Assembly: GCA_002394725.1 (NCBI GenBank) | Contig: DGUQ01000080.1 | Location: 1 to 7,301, forward strand | Length of the DNA stretch: 7,301 nt | Reading direction: 5' to 3' | Source: Ruminococcaceae bacterium UBA4306 | GTDB lineage: Bacteria; Bacillota; Clostridia; Oscillospirales; Acutalibacteraceae | Part shown: in pieces, positions 1 to 7,301 of the stretch | Layout: every line of letters begins with the position of its first letter | How positions within the stretch are numbered: the stretch's first letter is position 1 | Translations under genes and position numbers: made by a program | Notes under the pieces: generated by a model | The model's database searches: none | What the model saw: the letters and a program-made list of their open reading frames with translations, nothing else | What the model was told of the DNA's origin: nothing

Positions 1-48
1 TGAGGTTTTTTATCATTTTTATCAGCGATTTTAAATACAACACAAGAT

Positions 49-76
49 ATTGTATCACATAATTTTTCAAACACAA
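49..76 (-). promoter_or_regulatory. Candidate divergent promoter (toward rpmH?)
   Basis: On the minus strand a TACAAT -10 (bases 54-49) is preceded by TG at the extended -10 position (57-56). A weak TTGTGT -35 (76-71) lies 16 bases upstream and matches only 3 of 6 consensus bases. In Firmicutes the gene divergent from dnaA is normally rpmH, so this could be its promoter, but the gene would lie beyond the left edge and cannot be seen. In DNA this AT-rich such hexamers also arise by chance. Confidence 0.3.
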
Positions 77-117
77 TACAAATTTTCATTCTGCTGTCAT
101 AATGCACATTTTTATGG

Positions 118-140
118 ATATATATAATACTTATATATAT
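118..140. repeat. AT-only inverted repeat upstream of dnaA
   Basis: Two perfect 10-bp arms (118-127 and 131-140) made only of A and T flank a 3-base centre. It lies just left of the DnaA-box pair. It could be an easily melted or cruciform-prone element of the upstream part of oriC, or simply a product of the local alternating AT composition. Confidence 0.5.
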
Positions 141-147
141 GTACTTT

Positions 148-181
148 TTTTCCACATAATCAGTTGCTTTTATGTGGAAAA
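148..181. promoter_or_regulatory. Inverted pair of DnaA-box-like sites
   Basis: TTTTCCACATA (148-158) and its exact reverse complement TATGTGGAAAA (171-181) form an 11-bp inverted repeat with a 12-base centre. Each arm holds the 9-mer TTTTCCACA, one base (position 3) from the standard DnaA box TTATCCACA. The right-hand box lies between the -35 and -10 of the proposed dnaA promoter. Binding there could both organise the upstream half of the origin and let DnaA repress its own gene. The repeat is seen directly; the DnaA role is inferred from location and similarity. Confidence 0.75.
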
Positions 182-192
182 TTTGCTATAAT
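164..192 (+). promoter_or_regulatory. dnaA promoter (extended -10)
   Basis: A perfect TATAAT (187-192) is preceded by TGC (184-186), giving an extended -10. A weak TTGCTT (164-169) stands at the -35 position with an optimal 17-base spacer. Transcription would start near 199, leaving a leader of about 54 bases. The second DnaA-box-like site (173-181) falls inside the promoter, which fits DnaA autoregulation. The leader also holds a weak 4-bp GC hairpin (206-209 with 222-225) followed by GTTTT, too weak to call a terminator. Confidence 0.7.
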
Positions 193-252
193 AGATTACA
201 TCTATGGGCTATTGTTTTTTTGCCCGTTTTATCAACCAAATCGAGGGGAATT

Positions 253-1581
253 ATGGAAAACTTTAAAGAAGGCTGGGATATCATTTGCGACTATCTCAGG
301 CAGGAGAAAAAAATCGTAGAAGTTGCCTACAAAACCTGGATCTCACGGATCGAACCCGTTGGTATTGATTTTGAAAAAGGCGTGATCACCTTGATGGTGC
401 CCAACGAATTCCACCGCCAGACGCTGATCCGCGGTTATCTGCCGAAATTAGAGGAGGCATATGAGGCGGTTTTCGGCACCTCCTTTGAAACGATCTTCCT
501 GATCCCGGAGGAATCCGAAAAGCAGAAGGAAAAATTATTGGGGGACGAGACCTCCGCCGACACCGGCTATGAGTTCACCTTTGACACCTTTATCGTCGGC
601 TCATCCAATAAATTCGCTCACGCCGCGTCGATGGCAGTCGCGCAGAATCCCGCTTCCGCCTATAATCCGCTGTTTTTATACGGCAACTCCGGATTGGGCA
701 AAACGCATCTGCTCTACGCGATCGGCAATGAGATCCGCTCCACCCATCCCGACTGCAAGGTCATCTATATCAAGGGTGAGGATTTTGCGAATGAGATCAT
801 TCAGTCCATCATGAATAAGACGACGCCGCAGTTCAGACAGAAATATCGCCAGACAGATGTGTTGTTAGTCGACGACGTTCAGTTCATCGGCGGTAAGGAA
901 TCCACTCAGGAGGAATTCTTCCACACCTTTGACGCGCTGTATGACGCGAAAAAACAGATCGTTTTGACGTCCGACCGTCCGCCAAAGGAGATCAAGGTTC
1001 TCACGGACAGGCTCAGAGGCCGCTTTGAGATGGGGCTGCTCGCCGATATCCAGACGCCCGATTTTGAGACCCGTATGGCGATCATCAAGCGCAAGGCGGA
1101 GATCATCGGACTCGATCTGAGCGACGATTTGTGCGAATACATCGCCAATAAGCTCAAGACCAATATCCGACAGCTCGAGGGCGTTGTCAAAAAGCTGATG
1201 GCGCGTTATAACCTGACAAAAGAAAAGCCGACGCTGTCGATCGTCAATGAATCGATCTCGGATATCCTCAATGACGATACGCCGCCGGAGCTCACCGTAG
1301 AAAAGATCGTCGATGAAGTCAGCCGTACCTTCGGCGTCGACAGTGATGATCTGCGATCACAGAAATCACGCCGCGCCAATATCAACAAGCCCCGACAGAT
1401 CGCGATCTACATCGTGCGTGAGCTGACGACACTGTCGATGGAAAGCATCGGTAAGGAGTTCGGCAACCGTCATTATTCCACTATCGTCTATACCGTCCAG
1501 CAGGTGGAGAAGGATATCAAGAACGATCCCTCCCTCAGAGATACGGTAGAGGATATCATCAAAAATATCCGTGAACGGTAA
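253..1581 (+). CDS. dnaA: Chromosomal replication initiator DnaA
   Basis: DnaA is the AAA+ ATPase that binds oriC, opens it and recruits the replicative helicase. The 442-residue product has the usual order: an N-terminal interaction domain (about 1-80), a short linker, an AAA+ core and a C-terminal DNA-binding domain. Walker A is GNSGLGKTH (144-152), Walker B is VLLVDDVQF (203-211), and the arginine-finger region is RLRGRFEMGL (253-262, probable finger R257). Domain IV contains KPRQIAIYIVREL and the signature FGNRHYST (403-410). The usual signature is FGGRDHTT, so this one departs at bases-contacting positions. I chose ATG 253 because AGGGG (244-248) precedes it. The frame stays open back to an ATG at 172, but that codon lies in the DnaA-box/promoter DNA, upstream of the predicted transcript start. 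It is probably autoregulated. Confidence 0.98.
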   Translation: MENFKEGWDIICDYLRQEKKIVEVAYKTWISRIEPVGIDFEKGVITLMVPNEFHRQTLIRGYLPKLEEAYEAVFGTSFETIFLIPEESEKQKEKLLGDETSADTGYEFTFDTFIVGSSNKFAHAASMAVAQNPASAYNPLFLYGNSGLGKTHLLYAIGNEIRSTHPDCKVIYIKGEDFANEIIQSIMNKTTPQFRQKYRQTDVLLVDDVQFIGGKESTQEEFFHTFDALYDAKKQIVLTSDRPPKEIKVLTDRLRGRFEMGLLADIQTPDFETRMAIIKRKAEIIGLDLSDDLCEYIANKLKTNIRQLEGVVKKLMARYNLTKEKPTLSIVNESISDILNDDTPPELTVEKIVDEVSRTFGVDSDDLRSQKSRRANINKPRQIAIYIVRELTTLSMESIGKEFGNRHYSTIVYTVQQVEKDIKNDPSLRDTVEDIIKNIRER

Positions 1582-1671
1582 GCGAATGCGTACATCCTTT
1601 TTATTATCATATTCTTCCACATTAACTCAACATTTTTCAACATCATGAGGAAAAGTCAAATAAGAAAGAAA

Positions 1672-1687
1672 AAGGATCACGATCCTT
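1672..1687. repeat. Short hairpin, terminator-like on minus strand
   Basis: AAGGATC (1672-1678) and GATCCTT (1681-1687) are perfect 7-base arms around AC, realistically a 6-bp stem with a CACG loop. On the + strand no T-run follows, so it is a poor terminator for dnaA. Read on the minus strand the stem runs into TTTTTCTTTCTT, the layout of an intrinsic terminator that would stop antisense transcription coming from dnaN. It also carries two GATC sites, the only ones in this gap that I noticed. Confidence 0.4.
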
Positions 1688-1746
1688 CCATAATATTTCT
1701 CAAGAAGTATAGAAAAATATTCCAGTAATAATGGGCAATTATAAAA

Positions 1747-1816
1747 ATTTCCACATTTTAACAGTCCCTACTACTATTACTAAATAATATATTATCATAT
1801 CATTCCATACCATATT
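1747..1816 (+). other. oriC basal unwinding element (DnaA-trios, DUE)
   Basis: A DnaA-box-like ATTTCCACA (1747-1755) is followed after 12 bases, ending in a small GC cluster (GTCCC, 1764-1768), by CTA CTA CTA TTA CTA (1768-1782). Read 3' to 5' on the bottom strand this is GAT GAT GAT AAT GAT, five consecutive matches to the DnaA-trio motif known from Bacillus subtilis. There, DnaA is loaded from boxes onto one strand through the trios. The run continues into an AT-rich stretch (1781-1816) that would be the unwinding element. The pattern is seen directly; its function is inferred by analogy. Confidence 0.75.
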
Positions 1817-1840
1817 TTTGACAGAGAAGAGGAATTCCCT

Positions 1841-2938
1841 ATGAGATTTAACTGTTTAAGAACCGATCTATCCAACGCGGTATCCAACGTATCCAGAGCC
1901 GTCGCGGCAAAATCCACCTTACCGGCGCTGGAAGGCGTATTGATCAAAGCGTATAACAATCAGCTGGAGATCTGCGGCTATGATCTGGAGATCGGTATCG
2001 TCACCAACGTTGAAGCGTCCGTCGCGGAAGAAGGAGAGATCGTTGTATCCGCCAGACTGTTCAACGAAATCATCCGCAAGCTGCCCGAGGAGATCGTCAA
2101 CATCGAGACCGACGACAAGCTGATCACCTACATCAACTCCGGCGCGGCGGATTATCAGATCGTCGGCATGAATTCATCGGAATATCCCGAGCTGCCGAAC
2201 GTGGAGGAGATCAGCGGTCTGACTATCAATGCCGAGATCCTGAAAAATATGATCCGTCAGACGGTTTTCGCGACCTCGGATAATATGGCGAAGCCGATCT
2301 ATACCGGCTCTCTCTTTGAGGTCAAGGACGGTCTGTTCAAGATAGAGGCGGTCGACGGCTTTCGCATGGCGATCCGTGAGGAAAATGTTGACAGCGATAT
2401 TGACGCAAAGTTCGTTGTACCCGGCAAAACGCAGAATGAGATTTTGAAGCTGATCACCGATATCAAGAAGGACGTCGTCCTCACGGTCGGTCAAAGACAT
2501 ATCATCATCAAGATCGAAAATTACAGCATCATCTCCCGACTGCTCGAGGGTAACTTCCTTGATTATAAAATGCCGCAATCGGCGTCGACCGAGTTTGTCA
2601 TCAATACCCGTATCCTCGCGTCGTCCGTCGAGAGAATGGCGCTGCTGACCAATGAAAAGATCCAGTCGCCGGTTCGCTGCGCGATCTCTTCCAATGAGAT
2701 CAAGCTCTCCTGCTCGACTTCCGTCGGCAGAGCCAACGACCTGATCAGCGCGTCTGTTGTCGGCAATGACGTTGAGATCGGCTTCAATAATCGCTATCTG
2801 CTGGACGCGTTGAAGAATGCCGATACCGACGAGGTCAAGATCATGCTCAACGGCAGCTTGCAGCCCATGATCATCCGTCCGGTCGACGGTCAGAGCTTCA
2901 CCTTCTTAGTCGTTCCCATGCGTTTGGCTGCGGAATAA
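1841..2938 (+). CDS. dnaN: DNA polymerase III beta subunit (sliding clamp)
   Basis: The beta clamp is a ring-shaped dimer that encircles DNA and tethers polymerase III and repair proteins. The 365-residue length is normal for three clamp folds of about 120 residues each. Recognisable segments are the N-terminal STLPALEGVLI (25-35), VDGFRMA (171-177, usually TDGHRLA), SRLLEGNF (232-239) and the C-terminal FTFLVVPMRL, a variant of the usual ending LILPVR that helps form the peptide-binding pocket. ATG 1841 has AGAGGA (1828-1833) seven bases upstream. It is separated from dnaA by the origin gap and is probably transcribed with yaaA, recF and remB downstream. Confidence 0.98.
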   Translation: MRFNCLRTDLSNAVSNVSRAVAAKSTLPALEGVLIKAYNNQLEICGYDLEIGIVTNVEASVAEEGEIVVSARLFNEIIRKLPEEIVNIETDDKLITYINSGAADYQIVGMNSSEYPELPNVEEISGLTINAEILKNMIRQTVFATSDNMAKPIYTGSLFEVKDGLFKIEAVDGFRMAIREENVDSDIDAKFVVPGKTQNEILKLITDIKKDVVLTVGQRHIIIKIENYSIISRLLEGNFLDYKMPQSASTEFVINTRILASSVERMALLTNEKIQSPVRCAISSNEIKLSCSTSVGRANDLISASVVGNDVEIGFNNRYLLDALKNADTDEVKIMLNGSLQPMIIRPVDGQSFTFLVVPMRLAAE

Positions 2939-2947
2939 TCAACATCG

Positions 2948-2960
2948 ACCCGTGACGGGT
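2948..2960. repeat. Small GC dyad between dnaN and yaaA
   Basis: ACCCGT (2948-2953) and ACGGGT (2955-2960) are perfect arms around one base, giving at most a 5-bp hairpin with a TGA loop. No T-run follows, so it is not a terminator. It lies ten bases after the dnaN stop and could affect mRNA stability or access to the weak S4-gene ribosome site, but nothing shows this. Confidence 0.3.
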
Positions 2961-2991
2961 AGCACTCGTCCGTAAGGAAAAGAACTAAAAA

Positions 2992-3210
2992 ATGGAAACA
3001 ATCACGATCAATGAAGAATTCATCCGTTTGGATAATTTAATGAAGTTTTCTGGGATGTGCAATTCCGGCGGCAGGGCAAAATACCTGATCCAAAACGGTG
3101 AGGTCAAGCTCAACGGCGAGGTTTGCACCATGCGCGGAAAGAAGATCAGACCCGGCGACACAATCGAATATCAGAACAGGACGGTTACGGTCACATCCAA
3201 TACTCCTTGA
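2992..3210 (+). CDS. yaaA: S4-domain RNA-binding protein, YaaA/RlbA type
   Basis: This is a 72-residue protein that is almost entirely one S4 RNA-binding domain, the same size as B. subtilis YaaA (RlbA), whose gene holds this place between dnaN and recF. The S4 core is visible as LDNLMKFSGMCNSGGRAKYL (13-32), followed by NGEVKLNGEV (35-44), RGKKIRPGD (48-56) and a closing beta strand. The family is linked to ribosome assembly; the exact role here is inferred from homology and position. The ribosome site AAGGAAA (2974-2980) is 11 bases from the ATG, a longer gap than usual, so translation may be modest. recF follows within 40 bases. Confidence 0.93.
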   Translation: METITINEEFIRLDNLMKFSGMCNSGGRAKYLIQNGEVKLNGEVCTMRGKKIRPGDTIEYQNRTVTVTSNTP

Positions 3211-3249
3211 TAAAATTGATGGAACAATCACAATTTATTGAGGAGCGGT

Positions 3250-4356
3250 ATGAAAGTTAAATCACTTCATTTTGAGAATTACAGAAACTTAAAAGACAAT
3301 AGCATTTATCCGGCTGACAATGTCAATGTGATCTACGGTGAGAACGCCAACGGCAAAACCAATCTGATCGAGGCGATCTGGCTGTTCTGCGGCGGACATT
3401 CCTTCCGCGGTTCCAAGGATCATGAGCTGATCCAATTTGAGAAAGACCTTTTTCGGCTGAAAATGGATTTCTACGCGCAGGACAGAGATCAGACCGCGGA
3501 GATCGTTTTTGATAAGAATAAAAAGCTGATAAAGATCAATGAGGTAGAAAAAAACTCTTCCTCTTATTTGACAGAGGTCTTTTCGGCTGTCGTATTTTCA
3601 CCGGAACATCTGAGCCTGATCAAGCAGGGACCCAACGTCCGACGCAGATTTTTGGACGCGGCGATCTGTCAGCACAGGATCCGTTACGCGTCACTGCTGG
3701 CGCAGTATCATCGGATCATCAATCAGCGAAACGCGCTGTTGAAGGATATCTTTAAGAATAAAGATCTCAAAGAGACGCTTTCGATCTGGGATGACAGCCT
3801 GTCGATCGTCGGCGCGCAGATCATCCGCGAGCGCTTTGATTATATCCGGCAGCTGCGCGACGCGTCAAAAAGCTATCACAGCGGTATCTCGGGAGAGAAG
3901 GAAGAGCTGGATATCACCTGTTTGTGTACCGCTAAGGCGGAAGAGAATGACAGCGTGGAGGTCATTCGCGATAAGCTGAGGAACGGGTTTTATTCCTCCC
4001 GACACGAGGATTACCACACAGGCTATACCTCGGTCGGTCCTCATCGGGATGATATCGATATCAAGATCAACGGTATCTCCGCGCGGCGCTTTGCCTCTCA
4101 GGGACAACAGCGTTCGGCGGTCTTATCCATGAAGCTCAGTGAGGCGGATCTGCTGTATCGAAAAAACGGTGAAAGACCCGTGATCCTCCTCGATGACGTA
4201 TTGTCGGAGCTCGACAACAAGCGGCAGGATTTCCTGCTCAATAAGGTCGAGGATTATCAGGTGTTCGTCACCTGCTGTGAAGAAAGCAACAAAGAACAGC
4301 TGCAAAAGGGCAAGGTGTTCTATGTGAATAACGGAGAGATCAGGGAAACAGAATGA
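3250..4356 (+). CDS. recF: DNA replication and repair protein RecF
   Basis: RecF is an SMC-like ATPase that, with RecO and RecR, helps load RecA at single-strand gaps and stalled forks. The 368-residue length is normal. Visible motifs are the start LHFENYRNL (6-14), Walker A GENANGKT (30-37), the ABC-type signature SQGQQRS (283-289) preceded by GPHRDD, and Walker B VILLDDVLSELD (311-322). I chose ATG 3250 with AGGAG (3241-3245) four bases upstream. An in-frame TTG at 3238 would add four residues but overlaps that ribosome site, so it is unlikely. The stop overlaps the next start as ATGA, so translation is probably coupled to remB. Confidence 0.97.
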   Translation: MKVKSLHFENYRNLKDNSIYPADNVNVIYGENANGKTNLIEAIWLFCGGHSFRGSKDHELIQFEKDLFRLKMDFYAQDRDQTAEIVFDKNKKLIKINEVEKNSSSYLTEVFSAVVFSPEHLSLIKQGPNVRRRFLDAAICQHRIRYASLLAQYHRIINQRNALLKDIFKNKDLKETLSIWDDSLSIVGAQIIRERFDYIRQLRDASKSYHSGISGEKEELDITCLCTAKAEENDSVEVIRDKLRNGFYSSRHEDYHTGYTSVGPHRDDIDIKINGISARRFASQGQQRSAVLSMKLSEADLLYRKNGERPVILLDDVLSELDNKRQDFLLNKVEDYQVFVTCCEESNKEQLQKGKVFYVNNGEIRETE

Positions 4357-4604
4357 AATATCTGCATCTGGGTAAAGATACTTCTATCGAGATCAATAAT
4401 ATCGTCGGTATCTTCGATATGGATACCAGCACAGTCAGCAAGCATACGCGTGAATTTTTGCGCGTATGTGAAAACGAGAACAGGATCGTCAACGTCAGCT
4501 TTGAGCTGCCGAAATCCTATATTCTCTATGATTTCAGCGGAGAATATTCCGTCTATCTCTCGCCGCTGAATTCCGCGACGCTGCTAAAGCGTATGGCGGA
4601 GTAA
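4353..4604 (+). CDS. remB: RemB/YaaB-like regulator (DUF370 family)
   Basis: This 83-residue protein starts MKYLHLGKDTSIEINNIVGI, the typical opening of RemB (YaaB), and has the conserved segments GIFDMDT (19-25), PKSYIL (53-58) and SPLNSATLLKR near the end. In B. subtilis yaaB also lies between recF and gyrB. RemB is related to the DNA-binding regulator RemA, and both affect biofilm matrix genes there; whether this bacterium makes such a matrix is unknown. The start overlaps the recF stop by ATGA, with AGGGAAA (4342-4348) inside recF as the ribosome site. A hairpin without a T-run follows the stop. Confidence 0.92.
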   Translation: MKYLHLGKDTSIEINNIVGIFDMDTSTVSKHTREFLRVCENENRIVNVSFELPKSYILYDFSGEYSVYLSPLNSATLLKRMAE

Positions 4605-4620
4605 ATTCTTTAAGATAATG

Positions 4621-4638
4621 GCGGCTATTTTGAGCCGC
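4621..4638. repeat. Hairpin between remB and zinc-ribbon gene
   Basis: GCGGCT (4621-4626) and AGCCGC (4633-4638) pair perfectly around a 6-base ATTTTG loop, and G-T wobbles may extend the stem outward. The sequence after it is TGATAATG, not a T-run, so it is a weak or non-intrinsic terminator at best. It marks the boundary between the conserved replication operon and the two zinc-ribbon genes, and could act as an mRNA processing or stability element. Confidence 0.45.
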
Positions 4639-4672
4639 TGATAATGTTCAATAAACAGGAAAGGAAACTGTT

Positions 4673-5275
4673 ATGAATAGCTGTAGATGTCCCTACTGCG
4701 GTAAAAGGATCTCTTATTTTACCGCGCTGTCGATTCGCAGAAGAGGAGAATATTACTGCAAAAGATGTAAGAAAGAAAGTAACGTGCATATCAAAAAGAC
4801 GATATGGGTCATGTTCTTTGCCGCGCTGGTATTCGCGCTGCTCATCATGGGGTATTTTATCCTGCTCACCGACCGTGAGAATCCATGGTTCATCTTTTTG
4901 GTGGCGGTACCTTTCCTGCTGTTTTATCTGTTTTCACCGCTGTTTGTCAGGCTCAGACCGAAGAAAAAGTTCCAGGATTCTCTTTATGACACCGATATGG
5001 TGAACGCGCCGATGGCGGATCCCGATCCGACGATGGCTTCATCCGCCAAGATCGCTCCCGCGTTTATCGATGATCTCGCGTACAGTGACAGAGAGTATCA
5101 GCCGGCGATCAATCCCGACGTCTTTAAGGCAATCAAGGGTGAGCGCAAGGCGATCGAAGAGGTTGACGGCGGCACAAAGGCGTTTGATAAATTTGAGAAC
5201 ATTTCCAGCTCCGGCAACGATATCGGCGCTACCAAGCCGGTAGGAAATCTGAAAAATGTTCCGCCGAAGAGGTAA
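4673..5275 (+). CDS. Zinc-ribbon two-helix membrane protein, unknown role
   Basis: I do not recognise a named gene. The 200-residue product has an N-terminal zinc ribbon with cysteine pairs C6-x2-C9 and C29-x2-C32 (CPYCG and CKRC). Two membrane helices follow (about 44-65 and 72-92), joined by a short loop, then a basic RLRPKKK and a polar, probably disordered tail of about 100 residues rich in D, P, S and K. By the positive-inside rule both ends are cytoplasmic. The layout resembles small CxxC-20-CxxC membrane proteins of Firmicutes, with one residue fewer between pairs. ATG 4673 follows AAAGGAAA (4660-4667). The next gene has the same architecture, so the two may be diverged duplicates acting together. 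Zinc binding is inferred from the motif; function is unknown. Confidence 0.85.
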   Translation: MNSCRCPYCGKRISYFTALSIRRRGEYYCKRCKKESNVHIKKTIWVMFFAALVFALLIMGYFILLTDRENPWFIFLVAVPFLLFYLFSPLFVRLRPKKKFQDSLYDTDMVNAPMADPDPTMASSAKIAPAFIDDLAYSDREYQPAINPDVFKAIKGERKAIEEVDGGTKAFDKFENISSSGNDIGATKPVGNLKNVPPKR

Positions 5276-5286
5276 ACAGAAAGATC

Positions 5287-5625
5287 ATGTTTCATTTACC
5301 CGTATGTCCGCATTGCGGCACCGTATATCGATATAAGGATACCAAGCAGGCGATCAGGAAGAAGGAACATACCTGCTATCACTGTCAAAAGCGTTTTCGG
5401 GCAAGGGTATTTCCCTATATCCTTGTCGGCGCGATATTGCCGCTTGTCCTGTGTATCGCGCTCAATATCTTTTTACTGACCAGAATGACAAATCTCAGTC
5501 TGTTGCCGCTGTTCGCGGTAACGCTTGGATTTTTGTTGATCATCTATATCATCATTCCCTTTTTCACCAAATTCAAAAAGAGTGAGGATGAATCGAAAGA
5601 TAAGAACCATCAGAAAAAGGGATAA
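5287..5625 (+). CDS. Second zinc-ribbon two-helix membrane protein
   Basis: This 112-residue protein has the same plan as its upstream neighbour: C7-x2-C10 and C30-x2-C33 (CPHCG and CYHC), again 19 residues apart, then two hydrophobic helices (about 39-64 and 71-92). The tail is short and very charged (KFKKSEDESKDKNHQKKG). Apart from the ribbon and helix pair, the two sequences differ widely. Both ends are predicted cytoplasmic. It starts 11 bases after the previous stop. AGAGG (5268-5272) is 14 bases from the ATG, an unusually long gap, so translation may depend on the upstream gene. It resembles the CxxC-20-CxxC small-protein type; no function can be assigned. Confidence 0.83.
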   Translation: MFHLPVCPHCGTVYRYKDTKQAIRKKEHTCYHCQKRFRARVFPYILVGAILPLVLCIALNIFLLTRMTNLSLLPLFAVTLGFLLIIYIIIPFFTKFKKSEDESKDKNHQKKG

Positions 5626-5647
5626 AAGCCGTTGAAAAAAGGCTTTT
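5624..5647. terminator. Weak terminator-like hairpin before gyrB
   Basis: AAAAGCC (5624-5630, starting inside the stop codon) pairs with GGCTTTT (5641-5647) around a 10-base A-rich loop. The T-tract is part of the stem and only four bases long, so termination would be partial. It ends about 15 bases before the gyrB ribosome site. It may reduce read-through from the zinc-ribbon genes into gyrB or be an mRNA processing point. I see no clear separate gyrB promoter. Confidence 0.35.
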
Positions 5648-5649
5648 GA

Positions 5650-7301
<1,652 letters not shown>

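Larger units (their letters stand above)
1582..1840. other. dnaA-dnaN intergenic origin region
   Basis: This 259-bp AT-rich gap has no convincing gene. In many Firmicutes it holds the unwinding half of oriC. Three box-like 9-mers all point the same way: TCTTCCACA (1613-1621), TTTTCAACA (1634-1642) and ATTTCCACA (1747-1755), each two mismatches from TTATCCACA. The last is followed by DnaA-trios and an AT-rich stretch. I find no canonical TTATCCACA. dnaN may be transcribed from here: TTAACA (1758-1763) is a good -35, but the base at 17-base spacing (TAAATA, 1781-1786) is a poor -10, so I do not call a separate dnaN promoter. Confidence 0.75.

Noticed and set aside
206..230. GGGC/GCCC hairpin followed by GTTTT in the dnaA leader as an attenuator
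   Set aside because: The stem is only four base pairs with a 12-base loop, too weak to support a terminator or riboswitch call.
172..252. Longer dnaA reading frame starting at ATG 172
   Set aside because: This ATG lies inside the DnaA-box arm and upstream of the predicted transcript start; it has no ribosome site, and the added residues do not resemble DnaA, whereas ATG 253 has AGGGG and a normal DnaA N-terminus.
1366..1620. Minus-strand frame overlapping the end of dnaA and the origin gap
   Set aside because: Most of it is opposite dnaA domain IV, it has no ribosome site that I can support, and no recognisable protein features.
1818..1823. Perfect TTGACA as a -35 for dnaN
   Set aside because: It lies only 17 bases before the start codon, so the -10 and transcript start would fall inside dnaN, and it adjoins the ribosome site.
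3238..3249. TTG start four codons upstream in recF
   Set aside because: The TTG overlaps the ribosome site that serves ATG 3250, and RecF proteins typically begin right at the segment encoded from 3250.

Overview
The window is the replication-origin end of a Firmicutes chromosome, most likely a gut-type clostridium near Ruminococcaceae/Oscillospiraceae. Three things suggest this: the gene order dnaA - dnaN - S4 protein (yaaA) - recF - remB (yaaB) - [two small membrane zinc ribbons] - gyrB, the AGGAG-type ribosome binding sites, and protein sequences of clostridial type. The placement is inference from gene order and protein character; no database was searched. All genes read on the + strand, away from the origin.

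Layout. Bases 1-252 are a very AT-rich gene-free region. They hold a candidate divergent minus-strand promoter (probably serving rpmH outside the window), a 10-bp AT inverted repeat, two DnaA-box-like 9-mers in an exact 11-bp inverted repeat, and an extended -10 promoter for dnaA that overlaps the second box. dnaA (253-1581) follows. The 259-bp dnaA-dnaN gap (1582-1840) looks like the unwinding part of oriC: box-like 9-mers, then five consecutive DnaA-trios, then an AT-rich stretch. dnaN (1841-2938), the S4 gene (2992-3210), recF (3250-4356) and remB (4353-4604, overlapping recF by ATGA) follow closely and probably form one transcription unit.

Between remB and gyrB, where the genus Bacillus has little or nothing conserved, sit two short genes (4673-5275 and 5287-5625). 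Each encodes an N-terminal CxxC-19-CxxC zinc ribbon followed by a two-helix membrane hairpin. They have the same design but different tails, and I assign no function. gyrB (5674 to the window end) is cut off inside its Toprim domain. It appears to start at TTG and carries an acidic N-terminal extension.

Together these genes cover initiation (DnaA and its sites), the sliding clamp (DnaN), gap and fork repair (RecF), supercoiling (GyrB), a ribosome-associated S4 protein and a DNA-binding regulator (RemB). I see no mobile element, CRISPR array, tRNA or rRNA. The points most worth a second look are an altered DNA-reading signature in DnaA together with non-canonical DnaA boxes, the membrane zinc-ribbon pair, and three features of GyrB: its N-terminal extension and substitutions at two drug-contact positions.
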